From positions 1 to 64,000 of the forward strand of contig CBDDHW010000057.1 in assembly GCA_965228575.1 (NCBI GenBank): a DNA stretch of 64,000 nucleotides, written 5' to 3'. Positions 18,454-27,547 of this stretch are shown here, one piece after another. Positions within the stretch are counted from its first letter, which is position 1. Each line of letters begins with the position of its first letter. Source of the stretch: UBA11612 sp965228575. Lineage in GTDB: Bacteria > Pseudomonadota > Alphaproteobacteria > Rhodospirillales > Rhodospirillaceae. Both the position numbers and the translations under genes were made by a program. The notes under the pieces were generated by a model, which searched no databases, was not told the origin of the DNA, and saw only the letters and a list, made by a program, of their open reading frames with translations.

Positions 18454-18717
18454 TCTGCCCGAGTCGCTCAGGCGAGGCCCGGTTCTCCCGGACGACGGAC
18501 ATAGCGTCCAAGACCGAGCCCGCAAGATCTCGATGCCTTGCAAACCACCCTCTGTACAGGTATAAGCGCGCGGTTCTGGCCCGGCTTGGGGCCAAACACA
18601 TTGGTGCGGGCTCGCCCGCGCCCCTGACCTTAAGGGCGAAAAGCCATATATTTCAGGCTTTTGGGCATGCCCTTCGGGCAGAGTGAATAAACCAATTAAA
18701 TTCCGAAAGGACACAAA
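18454..18717 (+). promoter_or_regulatory. infC-rpmI intergenic leader with hairpins
   Basis: 264 bases with no gene. Two inverted repeats lie near the end: AAAAGCC ... GGCTTTT at about 18638-18661 and GCCC-TTC-GGGC at about 18669-18680, followed by the rpmI ribosome site GAAAGGA. Leaders in front of rpmI-rplT are known in other bacteria to bind L20; whether this is such an element cannot be told from sequence. It could equally hold a separate promoter for the ribosomal genes. Confidence 0.4.
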
Positions 18718-18918
18718 ATGCCCAAGATGAAGACCAAAAGCTCCGCCAAGAAGCGGTTCAAGGTTACAGGAACTGGCAAGGTGAAGGCTGGCGCCGCGTA
18801 TAAGCGCCACTGTCTCGCCGCCAAACCCCAGAAGATGAAGCGGACGGCACGGGGAACCATGGTTCTCGCCAAGCCGGATGGCATCATCATCAAGCGGAAT
18901 TTCCTGCCGTACGGCTGA
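18718..18918 (+). CDS. rpmI: 50S ribosomal protein bL35
   Basis: 66 residues, very basic, beginning MPKMKTKSSAKKRFKVTGTGKV, the hallmark of bL35. The segment KAGAAYKRHCLAAK and the C-terminal end KRNFLPYG are also typical. A good ribosome site (GAAAGGA) lies just upstream. It is followed after 25 bases by rplT. Confidence 0.97.
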   Translation: MPKMKTKSSAKKRFKVTGTGKVKAGAAYKRHCLAAKPQKMKRTARGTMVLAKPDGIIIKRNFLPYG

Positions 18919-18943
18919 ACCCCATTTTCGACGGAGAACACCC

Positions 18944-19300
18944 ATGTCACGTGTCAAACGCGGCGTTACCAAACACGCTCGTCACAAAAAGGTCCTCGCC
19001 CAAACGAAGGGGTATAGAGGCCGCCACTCGACCAATTACGAAATTGCCCGTAATCGGCTTGAGAAAGGCTTGCTCTTTGCTTATCGCGACCGGCGATTGA
19101 AAAAACGCGATTTCCGCGCGCTGTGGATTCAGCGCATCAATGCCGGGACGCGCCTTCACGGACTGACCTACTCTCGATTTATCAACGGGCTCAAGAAAGC
19201 GGGCATCGAGCTGGACCGGAAAGTCCTTGCCGATCTCGCGGTACATGAGCCCGAAAATTTCGCCAGCCTGGTAAAGCAGGCCCAAGAGGCACTCGGTTAG
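18944..19300 (+). CDS. rplT: 50S ribosomal protein bL20
   Basis: 118 residues, starting MSRVKRGVTKHARHKKVLA. The conserved GYRGRHSTNYEIARNRLEKG, RDRRLKKRDFRALWIQRINA and LTYSRFINGLKKAGIELDRKVLADLA blocks are all intact. An early assembly protein that binds 23S rRNA. The ATG at 18944 follows GGAGAACACCC; an upstream in-frame start would run into rpmI. A strong terminator follows at 19350. Confidence 0.97.
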   Translation: MSRVKRGVTKHARHKKVLAQTKGYRGRHSTNYEIARNRLEKGLLFAYRDRRLKKRDFRALWIQRINAGTRLHGLTYSRFINGLKKAGIELDRKVLADLAVHEPENFASLVKQAQEALG

Positions 19301-19349
19301 GCCGAGCAAACGCTCGCCGCAAATCAACTGATTTAACCGGGTCAACCAA

Positions 19350-19382
19350 GGGGCCGCCGTCCGGGCAGCCCCTTTTTCTTTT
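19350..19382 (+). terminator. Rho-independent terminator after rplT
   Basis: GGGGC at 19350-19354 pairs with GCCCC at 19368-19372. The pairing continues inward across a C/A mismatch with GCC/GGC, and five T residues follow directly, then more T. It ends the thrS-infC-rpmI-rplT transcript before pheS. Confidence 0.85.
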
Positions 19383-19415
19383 GCCCGCAGAGACAGGCGG
19401 GTACGGTGTCGAGAG

Positions 19416-20498
19416 ATGAGTGAAGAAACATTAGACAAACTGCGTAGCGAACTTCTAAGCGCGATCGAGTCTGCGGCGGAGAGTAACGCCCTGGAAGACG
19501 TGCGGGTGTCCGCGCTCGGCAAGAAGGGCCGCATTACGGCGCTTATGAAAAACCTGGGCTCAATGGAGCCCGAGGCCCGAAAAACTTTCGGCCAACAGGT
19601 GAATGGCTTGAAAGCTGAAGTCGGCGAAGCCTTAGAGGCTCGTAAAAAAGCATTTGAAGCTGCAGCGTTGGATGCACGGCTTGCAACCGAAACCCTGGAC
19701 GTCACCCTGCCGGTACGGCCGGAAACGCTGGGAACCTTGCATCCCATTAGTCAAACCATAGACGAGCTGACCGCCATATTCGGCGTTATGGGATTCGAGA
19801 TTGCTGAAGGCCCGGACGTCGAAGACGATTTTCATAACTTCACAGCATTGAATTTCCCGCCGGGCCACCCGGCGCGGGAAATGCACGATACGTTTTTCCT
19901 GCGCGAAGCCGAGGACGGGACGCAATATCTTTTGCGCACCCATACATCGCCGGTGCAAATCCGCACGATGATGAGTCAAAAACCGCCGATCCGGGTCATT
20001 ATCCCGGGCCGGTCTTATCGCTGTGATCACGATATGACTCACACCCCGATGTTCCATCAAGTCGAAGGACTGGTCATCGATACGGAAACCCACATGGGTC
20101 ATCTCAAGGGATGTCTTGCGGAATTCGTGCGCACCTATTTCGTCGTCGATGACCTCCCGATCCGTTTTCGCCCGAGTTATTTCCCGTTCACCGAGCCTTC
20201 GGCAGAAGTAGACATCGGTTGCAGCCGAAAAGGTGGTGAGTTGAAGCTCGGCAACTACGGCGACTGGCTGGAAATTCTTGGATGCGGAATGGTGCACCCT
20301 AATGTCATCAAAGCCTGCGGGCTTGATCCCGACGTATATCAAGGCTTCGCCTTCGGTATGGGGATCGAGCGCATTGCCATGCTCAAGTACGGCATCCCGG
20401 ACTTGCGCACATTTTATGACTCCGATCTGCGCTGGCTGCGCCATTACGGATTCGCTGCACTTGATGTGCCCAGCGTCACCGGGGGGCTCAACCGATGA
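19416..20498 (+). CDS. pheS: Phenylalanyl-tRNA synthetase alpha subunit
   Basis: 360 residues. The N-terminal coiled coil (about 1-90) contacts tRNA. The class II catalytic core contains HPISQTIDELTAIFGVMGFEIAEGPDVEDDFHNFTALNFPPGHPAR, RTHTSPVQIRTM, the motif 2 arginine in GRSYRCDHDMTHTPMFHQVEG and the motif 3 FGMGIERIAML. Length and motifs are normal. Its stop overlaps the start of the ASCH gene by 4 bases (ATGA). Confidence 0.97.
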   Translation: MSEETLDKLRSELLSAIESAAESNALEDVRVSALGKKGRITALMKNLGSMEPEARKTFGQQVNGLKAEVGEALEARKKAFEAAALDARLATETLDVTLPVRPETLGTLHPISQTIDELTAIFGVMGFEIAEGPDVEDDFHNFTALNFPPGHPAREMHDTFFLREAEDGTQYLLRTHTSPVQIRTMMSQKPPIRVIIPGRSYRCDHDMTHTPMFHQVEGLVIDTETHMGHLKGCLAEFVRTYFVVDDLPIRFRPSYFPFTEPSAEVDIGCSRKGGELKLGNYGDWLEILGCGMVHPNVIKACGLDPDVYQGFAFGMGIERIAMLKYGIPDLRTFYDSDLRWLRHYGFAALDVPSVTGGLNR

Positions 20499-20905
20499 CC
20501 GCACAAACTTTGCCACAGACCATGTTCGGTGATTCGCCGGGTATGGCTGATGAATTGCTATCCCTCGTGCTCGCCGGGCGCAAAACTGCAACTTGCGCGG
20601 CTTTAGAGTCTTATGAACGCGAAGGCGAGCCGCTCCCCACACCCGGGTCTCGTGAGATTGTGTTGGACGGTAAAAAAAACCCGCGGTGCATCCTTGAGCA
20701 TTACGAGGTATCTGTAAAAGCGTTCAATGATGTCGACGAAGACTTCGCGAAAGATGAAGGCGAAGGTGATTTGTCACTGACGTATTGGCGGCGAGAGCAC
20801 GAGAAATTTTTTCGTCGCTTGGGTGTCTTCAAACCCGATATGCCTCTCGTGTGCACACGCTTTCGTGTCGTTGAAACCTTGGCGGCACAGGGAGGAACAC
20901 GATGA
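20495..20905 (+). CDS. ASCH-domain protein lying between pheS and pheT
   Basis: 136 residues. The N-terminal GDSPGMADELLSLVLAGRKTATC has the conserved G-x-K-T-A-T segment of ASCH proteins, with the following PLPTPGSREIVLD and CILEHYEVSVKAF strands of the beta-barrel and LTYWRREHEKFFRRLG. The fold is related to PUA and is thought to bind RNA. Some members have been reported as ribonucleases or amidohydrolases. It overlaps pheS by 4 bases upstream and pheT by 4 bases downstream (ATGA at both), so its translation must be coupled to both synthetase subunits. A regulatory or RNA-modifying link to Phe-tRNA is an inference. Confidence 0.8.
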   Translation: MTAQTLPQTMFGDSPGMADELLSLVLAGRKTATCAALESYEREGEPLPTPGSREIVLDGKKNPRCILEHYEVSVKAFNDVDEDFAKDEGEGDLSLTYWRREHEKFFRRLGVFKPDMPLVCTRFRVVETLAAQGGTR

Positions 20906-23308
20906 AGTTCACCCTGTCATGGCTGAAAGATCACCTCGATACCACCGCATCGGTTGGGGAAATCGCAACCAAACTCACGGCGATTGGCCTTGAGGTTGAG
21001 GGCGTCGAGGATCCGGGCGCGGCCCTTGCGGATTTCATCGTCGCCCACGTTGCCGAAGCCAAACAACACCCGAACGCAGACCGGCTGAAACTTTGTAAGG
21101 TCGAGACCGGCGCGGAAACCTTGCAGATCGTTTGCGGTGCGCCCAACGCGCACACGGGCATGAAAGCTGTGCTTGCGCGCGTGGGTACGACCATTCCGGC
21201 AACCGGTGATCGGCTTAAAAAAGGAAAGATTCGCGGTGAAGAAAGTCAGGGCATGTTGTGCTCGGCCCGCGAGCTAAACCTCGGTGAAGACCACGCGGGC
21301 ATAATCGAGCTTCCAAAGGATGCGCCCGTGGGCGAGCCTGTTGTCTCGGTCCTGGAGATCGATCCGGTCTTTGACATTGCTCTTACCCCCAATCGGGTTG
21401 ACGCCTTAGGCGTGCGCGGTGTTGCGCGCGATCTTGCCGCCGCGGGACTAGGCACGCTTAAACCCCTTGAGGACGCCCCGGTCGATGGAACCTTCGACAG
21501 TCCGCGCAAGGTGGCCATGAGCCTGCCTGAAGGACAGGAATACAAATGTCCGCAGTTCGTGGGCCGCGCCATTCGCGGTGTGAAAAATACCGAGAGCCCC
21601 GCGTGGCTGAAAGATCGCTTAAATGCGGTGGGTCTCAGACCGGTCTCGGCTCTGGTCGATATCACCCAGTACATCACCCTTGATCTTGGTCGCCCCCTTC
21701 ACGTCTTTGACGACCAAAAACTCAAAGGCGCGATCGGCCCACGATTGGCGCGAGGCGGAGAGACCATCCACGCCCTCAATGGCAAGGAGTATACCCTCCA
21801 AGACTCGATGGTGGTTATCGCTGATGAGTCGGCGGCGCTGGGTATTGGCGGCATCATGGGGGGCGAGCCGAGCAGCGTTACGGAAGCAACGACGGATGTA
21901 TTTTTGGAATCGGCGTTGTTTGACACCTCTAACATCGCCGAAACCGGCCGGGTGCTCCAGGTGAACTCGGACGCTCGCTACTGCTTTGAACGCGGCGTGG
22001 ATCCAACCTCCGCTGACGTCGGTGCACACGTCGCAACCCGCATGATCCTCGAGCTTTGCGGCGGCGAGGCCTCGCACCTTGAAATCGGCGGTCAGGCGCC
22101 GGCCTATCAGCGCACAGTCGCGCTCGATCCTGCGCGGGTAAAATCGCTTGGCGGTGTGGAGGTTCCTGAGAACGAGATCAAATCTATCCTTGAGCGTCTC
22201 GGTTTTTCCGTCGAAACAGGAAAAACATGGACCGTCTCTCCGCCCTCTTGGCGCGCAGACGTCGAGAGTTGGCAGGACCTTGTCGAAGAAGTTCTTCGCG
22301 TTCATGGCTACGACCACATCCCGGAATCCATTTTGCCCCGCGCAGCGATGCCCAAGGTGGTGCCGACCCTCCAACAAAGACGGCTCGGGTTCGCCCGCCG
22401 CACGCTGGCCACGCGCGGTTTAAGCGAAGCGACAACCTGGGCGTTCCTACCCAAAGCCCAGGCAGAGCTTTTTCGCGGTGACTTGCCCTTGGTCGAACTC
22501 GCCAATCCGATCAGTTCAGAATTAGATGTCATGCGTCCCTCGCTCTTGCCCAACCTCGCGACCGCTGCTGGGCGCAACGCAGCGCGCAACATGCCCGATG
22601 TTCGCCTCTTTTGAAATCGGGCCACGTTTCGAGGGGTCTAAACCCGCAGAGCAAACACTGATCGCGTGTACGCTACGAGCAGGGCACACCGGTCCGCGCC
22701 ATTGGTCCGAGGGCCGCAGACCCGTTGACGCCCTGGATGCAAAAGCAGATGCGCTAGCTGTTCTTCAAGCCATGAACCTCCCAGAGTCATCGGTGCAAAC
22801 CGCTGCGGGATCAGACAGAGGCGTACCCGACTGGTTTCATCCGGGCCGATCTGGTGTTCTCAAGCTCGGCAATCAGGTTCTAGCTGTCTTCGGTGAACTT
22901 CATCCGGCTGTTCTGGCAGCGCTCGATGTCGCAGGCCCGATAGCAGCCTGTGAGGTCTTTCTGGACCGCGCGCCAAAACCGAAAAAAGCGCCGGTCGCCG
23001 CGCGCCCGCTCCTTAAATCGTCCCCCTTCCAACCGGTAGAGCGCGACTTCGCCTTTGTTGTGGACGCGTCTGTTGCCGCAGAAACGCTCATGCGAGCCGC
23101 GCGCAGCGCGGAAAAAGATCTGATCTCCCACGTAGAGCTTTTCGACACCTACGAGGGACCTCATGTGGGCGAGGGAAAGAAATCTCTTGCGATTGCGGTT
23201 ACGCTTCAGCCAAAAGATGCCACGCTCACGGACGACCAAATCGAAGCTGTCGCGAAAAAGATCGTCTCGTCCGTGGAAAAAGCCTGCGGCGGCACACTGC
23301 GCGGTTGA
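20902..23308 (+). CDS. pheT: Phenylalanyl-tRNA synthetase beta subunit, interrupted by one extra T
   Basis: The beta subunit, with a tRNA-binding EMAP-like domain (about 40-150), B3/B4 editing domain, B5 domain and a C-terminal FDX-ACB domain (HVELFDTYEG near the end). The frame from ATG 20902 ends at TGA 22612-22614, after NMPDVRLF. The same protein then continues one base later as FEIGPRF, a typical PheT catalytic-like segment, to the stop at 23308. Removing one T from the four at 22609-22612 gives a normal 801-residue protein. This is a homopolymer site, so sequence error is the simplest reading. TTT TGA could also act as a +1 shift site. Confidence 0.93.
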
Positions 23309-23326
23309 TAACGTAACGTTCTTCTC

Positions 23327-25129
23327 ATGACTGATCTCTCTCTCATTCGCAATTTCTCGATCATTGCGCACATCGATCACGGCAAATCGACCCTTGCGGA
23401 CCGCCTCATTCAATATTGCGGCGGGCTGACCCAGCGCGAGATGCAAGAGCAAGTTCTCGATTCCATGGATATCGAGCGTGAGCGCGGGATTACCATTAAG
23501 GCGCAAACCGTGCGTTTGAGTTACTCCGCCGACGACGGCAAAACCTACCAGCTCAATTTGGTCGACACGCCCGGCCACGTTGATTTTGCCTATGAAGTCA
23601 GCCGGTCGCTCGCCGCCTGCGAAGGATCGCTACTGGTGGTCGATGCCTCGCAAGGGGTCGAAGCGCAAACCTTGGCGAACGTGTATCAAGCCATCGACGT
23701 TAATCACGAGATTGTCCCGGTCTTGAACAAAATCGATCTGCCGGCAGCCGAGCCCGAGCGTGTGCGCCAACAAATCGAAGACGTTATTGGGATTGATGCG
23801 TCAGATGCCATTGAGACGTCGGCAAAAACCGGCATCGGCATCAAGGACGTTCTCGATGCGATTGTTGCGCGCCTTCCCTCACCCCAGGGCGACGATACCG
23901 CGCCCTTAAAAGCTCTCTTGGTGGACTCCTGGTACGACAGTTATCTCGGCGTCATTATTTTGGTGCGCGTCAAAGATGGCGTTATCAAAAAGGGCACGAA
24001 GATAAAATTCATGTCCAACGATGCGATATATCAAGTCGACAAAGTCGGTGTTTTTACGCCCAAGCTCCGCGACGTTCCATCACTCAGCGCAGGGGAGCTC
24101 GGGTTTTTAACCGCGTCTATTAAGGCGGTCGCAGACTGTTCAGTGGGCGACACCATCACCAGTGAAAGCAAGCCCACGACCGAGCCGCTCCCCGGCTTCA
24201 AGCCAAGTATTCCGGTGGTCTGGTGCGGATTGTTTCCTGTTGATGCCGCGCAATTTGAGATTTTGCGCGAGAGTCTCGCGAAGCTCCGGCTGAACGATGC
24301 GAGTTTTCACTACCAGATGGAAAGCTCGGCGGCTCTCGGATTTGGATTTCGCTGCGGGTTCCTCGGTCTCTTGCATATGGAGATCGTTCAAGAGCGCTTG
24401 GAACGCGAGTTTGGTCTCGAACTCATTACCACCGCACCCAGTGTTGTCTACCGCATCTATACAACCGACGGGAAAATGGAAGAACTCCACAACCCCGCTG
24501 ACATGCCCGAAGTCACGCGCATTTCAAAAATCGAAGAGCCGTGGGTGAAGGCAACCATTCTTGTTCCTGATGAATATGTTGGACAGGTTCTGAAATTGTG
24601 CACCGAACGGCGCGGTGAACAACTGGATCTCACTTATGTCGGCAACCGCGCTATGGCCGTGTATCGCCTTCCCCTCAATGAAATCGTTTTTGATTTCTAT
24701 GACCGTTTGAAGTCGATCTCACGCGGGTATGCGAGTTTTGATTATGAAATCGCCGACTACGAAGAGTCGGACCTTGTGAAGGTCAACATTCTCGTAAACG
24801 CCGAGCCGGTCGATGCTCTCGCGTTCATGGCCCACCGGTCACAAGTTGAAGCACGCGCACGCCATATTTGCGGCCGCCTTAAAGACCTCATTCCGCGCCA
24901 CCTATTCAAGATTCCCGTCCAAGCAGCCATCGGCGGAAAGATCGTTGCCCGCGAAACCATTGCGGCCCTGCGCAAAGACGTAACGGCAAAATGTTATGGC
25001 GGAGATATTTCCCGTAAACGCAAGCTTCTCGACAAACAAAAGGAAGGGAAGAAGCGCATGCGTCAATTTGGACGCGTGGAAATTCCGCAAACCGCGTTCA
25101 TCAATGCTTTAAAGATGGGTGACGACTAA
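23327..25129 (+). CDS. lepA: Elongation factor 4 (LepA) GTPase
   Basis: 600 residues, usual length. G1 AHIDHGKST is at about residues 14-22, G2 region GITIKAQT, G3 DTPGH, G4 NKID. Domain II and the LepA-specific C-terminal domain follow (GGKIVARETIAALRKDVTAKCYGGDISRKRKLLDKQKEGKKRM), with the conserved GFRCGFLGLLHMEI in domain III. It promotes ribosome remodelling and initiation under stress. It follows the pheT stop by 18 bases, so it may belong to the same transcript. Confidence 0.97.
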   Translation: MTDLSLIRNFSIIAHIDHGKSTLADRLIQYCGGLTQREMQEQVLDSMDIERERGITIKAQTVRLSYSADDGKTYQLNLVDTPGHVDFAYEVSRSLAACEGSLLVVDASQGVEAQTLANVYQAIDVNHEIVPVLNKIDLPAAEPERVRQQIEDVIGIDASDAIETSAKTGIGIKDVLDAIVARLPSPQGDDTAPLKALLVDSWYDSYLGVIILVRVKDGVIKKGTKIKFMSNDAIYQVDKVGVFTPKLRDVPSLSAGELGFLTASIKAVADCSVGDTITSESKPTTEPLPGFKPSIPVVWCGLFPVDAAQFEILRESLAKLRLNDASFHYQMESSAALGFGFRCGFLGLLHMEIVQERLEREFGLELITTAPSVVYRIYTTDGKMEELHNPADMPEVTRISKIEEPWVKATILVPDEYVGQVLKLCTERRGEQLDLTYVGNRAMAVYRLPLNEIVFDFYDRLKSISRGYASFDYEIADYEESDLVKVNILVNAEPVDALAFMAHRSQVEARARHICGRLKDLIPRHLFKIPVQAAIGGKIVARETIAALRKDVTAKCYGGDISRKRKLLDKQKEGKKRMRQFGRVEIPQTAFINALKMGDD

Positions 25130-25134
25130 AACCG

Positions 25135-25437
25135 TTAGCGCGCGGTGTGAAAAATGCGCCGATGGTCGGGACGTTTGCGGCAAAAGTGCGCGAGAGCAAA
25201 ACCAATCACCCCAAGAACCACCCACGCTGGCATTTGCATAATGCCCGCGCTCGCAGCAGCGAGAATTTCAGATGATGTTCCGGTGAAAGACGGGGTTTGA
25301 CCGACGAGAAGGGTCCAGATATCGGCGGTTGCAAGCCCAGAATACTCCCCGGTCCCAAGCGCCATCACCGCCTCCGCAGAGGCCATGATTATCGCCAAAA
25401 GGACCAGTGTCCATCCGAAGCCCCGCCCGAATATCAC
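25135..25437 (-). CDS. Small two-helix membrane protein
   Basis: 100 residues with two hydrophobic segments (about 10-27 and 70-85), a polar loop containing GETYSG-like spacing between them, and a basic C-terminus (CRKRPDHRRIFHTAR). The pattern PAWVVLG in the second helix is common in an unnamed alphaproteobacterial family of small inner-membrane proteins. No function is assigned. It converges with lepA, 5 bases between stops, and reads away from tRNA-Ser. Confidence 0.6.
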   Translation of the reverse strand: MIFGRGFGWTLVLLAIIMASAEAVMALGTGEYSGLATADIWTLLVGQTPSFTGTSSEILAAASAGIMQMPAWVVLGVIGFALAHFCRKRPDHRRIFHTAR

Positions 25438-25729
25438 TTGAACCTCACGTCCCTGAGTCTGTTTCTTACCCCGTTAATTGAGACATACCCCTTAATGCCT
25501 TTTATTCACAGGGTATTTTTAGTTGGTTTCGACTCGCTCTTGATTTGGACTTGTGAGGCTTTCTGCGGGATTCGCCGCAACCCTGTGGAAAATGGGGATA
25601 ATTTGGCTTTTTGGTGTAACAAAACGCGCGAGGTTTGTTGCGGCGAGAGGTTCGCTCCGTTAGGTTCTGCGGCTTCCAAATACGCCCCTTCAGCGAGCGA
25701 GTCTTGCGACTCGGGGCCAAGTTGGGTCC
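25438..25729. other. Intergenic region upstream of tRNA-Ser
   Basis: 292 bases without a convincing gene. Holds a TTATTCACA at 25502-25510 and a TGTGGAAAA at about 25582-25590, each one or two mismatches from the DnaA box TTATCCACA, in relatively AT-rich sequence. A short perfect hairpin CGAGTC-TTGC-GACTCG (25698-25713) lies just before the tRNA. The tRNA promoter should be here but I see no strong -35/-10 pair. Confidence 0.4.
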
Positions 25730-25820
25730 GGAGGGGTGGCCGAGTGGTCGAAGGCGCACGCCTGGAAAGTGTGTATACGTCAAAAGCGTATCGTGGGTTC
25801 GAATCCCACCCCCTCCGCCA
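25730..25820 (+). tRNA. tRNA-Ser (GGA anticodon)
   Basis: 91 bases with an encoded CCA (25818-25820). The acceptor stem pairs GGAGGGG at 25730-25736 with CCCCTCC at 25810-25816, followed by discriminator G. The D arm (GGCCGAGTGG), the anticodon loop CTGGAAA (anticodon GGA at 25764-25766), a long class II variable arm and the T arm (GGGTTCGAATCCC) are all present. Reads UCC and UCU codons. Confidence 0.97.
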
Positions 25821-25900
25821 TATGCCAAAGTGCGGCGACAAGTCTCGCGATTTTGCAGAGTACCGGCATCTTCGACCAAGAAATAAACTGGGAGCATACG

Positions 25901-26257
25901 ATGACCTACGTTGACGGATTTGTACTAGCCGTGCCTACGGCACAGAAGGACGCATACCGCAAGCTCGCCGCCGACATGGCACCAATCTTCAAAAAATACG
26001 GCGCAACGTCCGTGGCCGAATGCTGGGGCGACGACGTGCCGGACGGAGAGGTCACATCCTTCCCGATGGCAGTGAAGTGTGGGGAAGATGAAACCGTCGT
26101 CTTTTCTTGGATTGAGTGGCCCGACAAACAAACGCGCGATGCCGGGAACGAGAATGCTATGGCAGACTTTGAGGCTGCAGGTTTGAACCCCGAAGACTTC
26201 CCTTTCGATGGTAAGCGCATGATCCTTGGCGGGTTCGAAATGTTAGCGGACGCGTAG
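25901..26257 (+). CDS. DUF1428 family protein
   Basis: 118 residues from the ATG at 25901 (MTYVDGFVLAVPTAQKDAYRKLA), preceded by GGAG at 25890-25893. It matches the small dimeric alpha-beta barrel family with VAECWGDDVPDGEVTSFP and FSWIEWPDKQTRDAG...MADFE...PFDGKRMILGGFE. The function is unknown; a stress or redox role has been suggested only by context elsewhere. A larger open frame running through the tRNA is spurious. It is followed 10 bases later by the SRPBCC gene. Confidence 0.88.
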   Translation: MTYVDGFVLAVPTAQKDAYRKLAADMAPIFKKYGATSVAECWGDDVPDGEVTSFPMAVKCGEDETVVFSWIEWPDKQTRDAGNENAMADFEAAGLNPEDFPFDGKRMILGGFEMLADA

Positions 26258-26267
26258 GAATTTTATT

Positions 26268-26726
26268 TTGACGCTTTTGGCAGACAGCGATTGCATTACC
26301 CGCCAGATCCTGATCAACGCTGACCCACAGCGTGTTTGGGATGCGCTATCAGATTCGGCAAAATTTGGCGCGTGGTTCCACGTAAAGCTAGATGGACCGT
26401 TCGTCGTCGGGAAAGCAACCACCGGCAACATAACCTATCCCGGACACGAAGGTATGCCGTGGATAACAGTGACGGAGGTGATGGACCCTCCCAATCACTT
26501 TATTTTTCGCTGGCCCGATAACTCAGATGCTCAGGACACCGAGCCCGATACGGTTTGGATCACAACCACCTTTACACTTCAGGCTCAAAACGGCGGCACA
26601 TTGGTTACCGTCTCGGAGGCGGGCTTCACCGCCTTACCTGAAGATCGGCGCACAGCAATGCTGCGCGACTGTGCCAAAGGATGGGAAATCCAAGTTGCCA
26701 ATTTGAAACGTTATGTTGAAGGTTGA
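26268..26726 (+). CDS. SRPBCC / AHSA1-family protein
   Basis: 152 residues with the helix-grip fold of the START/AHSA1 family: RQILINADPQRVWDALSDSAKFGAWFHVKLDG, followed by strands and the C-terminal helix GWEIQVANLKRYVEG. Such proteins bind hydrophobic ligands or Hsp90. The likely start is TTG at 26268; no ATG is in a better position. Its proximity to the DUF1428 gene (10 bases) implies co-transcription; the pairing of DUF1428 with AHSA1 proteins is frequent. Confidence 0.8.
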   Translation: MTLLADSDCITRQILINADPQRVWDALSDSAKFGAWFHVKLDGPFVVGKATTGNITYPGHEGMPWITVTEVMDPPNHFIFRWPDNSDAQDTEPDTVWITTTFTLQAQNGGTLVTVSEAGFTALPEDRRTAMLRDCAKGWEIQVANLKRYVEG

Positions 26727-26764
26727 CCGCGCGTTGACACTCGCAGACACGACCTGAGTCTTCC

Positions 26765-27517
26765 CTAAGGTTTAAGCACCCTAGCGTAAACGTCGCCGGA
26801 GGAAACGCCGTCAGGCAGATTTTCCAAATGGCGTACAATGTCTGACGCCGCGCACCAGTCTGATTTCACCAGCGCCGACTTTTCGCCGTAGGAGATATTG
26901 AAAACGTAAGGACCGAGGCCTGCAAGGTGCTCGATGCATTTTACCGCAACCCCGCGCTGGGCGGTTAAAAACTCGAACGATAACGCGGGGATCGGACGGC
27001 TCAAGCCTCGCAGAACCTCGTATTCAAATCCCTCCACATCAATCTTGCAAAACTGTGGCATCCCGTGGCGCGCGATCAACGCATCCAAAGTCTCGATCGA
27101 CACCGACTGCTCATCGTCCCAATCAACATGGCGAAACCCGTCCGCATCAGCGGCCGCGTCTACCCAATCCGATGAGAGAGAAGACAGAGTCGGATTGCCG
27201 CGACTAACCAGCATTTTACCGTCGCCGGTTTGTGCACCCAATGCACAGCTTTCTATAGTCACGTCGCCCGAACGGCCGTAAAGCCACCTCAAAAAACGGA
27301 AGAAAATGTCCTGTGGTTCAATAGCAACCACCCGGCAGTGCAGCGCGCGAAACGCCCAGATACGCCCACCGACGTGAGCCCCGATATCGAATACTAAATC
27401 TCCCGGTCCGGCGAACTGCCGGTACAGCCGCCGCTGGCGCATCTGCCCGAACACATTCAGCCGATACACAATGATCGAACGCAAAAAGCCGAACGCGATC
27501 AAAACGAAACGACTCAT
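26765..27517 (-). CDS. FkbM-family methyltransferase
   Basis: 250 residues from ATG 27517, which has AGGA 10 bases upstream (a TTG at 27535 is also in frame). SAM-binding signature FDIGAHVGGRI is at about residue 45, with VVAIEPQD for the acidic end of the second strand, and the FkbM hallmark FCKIDVEGFEYEVLRGL near residue 165. It would methylate a sugar or lipid-linked metabolite hydroxyl. The N-terminal FGFLRSIIVYRL region is hydrophobic enough for membrane association. It lies 31 bases after the GNAT gene, same strand. Confidence 0.84.
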   Translation of the reverse strand: MSRFVLIAFGFLRSIIVYRLNVFGQMRQRRLYRQFAGPGDLVFDIGAHVGGRIWAFRALHCRVVAIEPQDIFFRFLRWLYGRSGDVTIESCALGAQTGDGKMLVSRGNPTLSSLSSDWVDAAADADGFRHVDWDDEQSVSIETLDALIARHGMPQFCKIDVEGFEYEVLRGLSRPIPALSFEFLTAQRGVAVKCIEHLAGLGPYVFNISYGEKSALVKSDWCAASDIVRHLENLPDGVSSGDVYARVLKP

Positions 27518-27547
27518 TGCCGCGCGATCCTGCAAGCGGGTTTCACG

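Noticed and set aside
25502..25590. Two DnaA-box-like sequences before tRNA-Ser, possible replication origin
   Set aside because: Only two imperfect boxes, no AT-rich unwinding repeats and none of the usual origin-flanking genes.
25736..26257. A 173-codon open frame starting inside the tRNA gene
   Set aside because: Its conserved part begins only at ATG 25901 with its own ribosome site; the earlier part is tRNA sequence.
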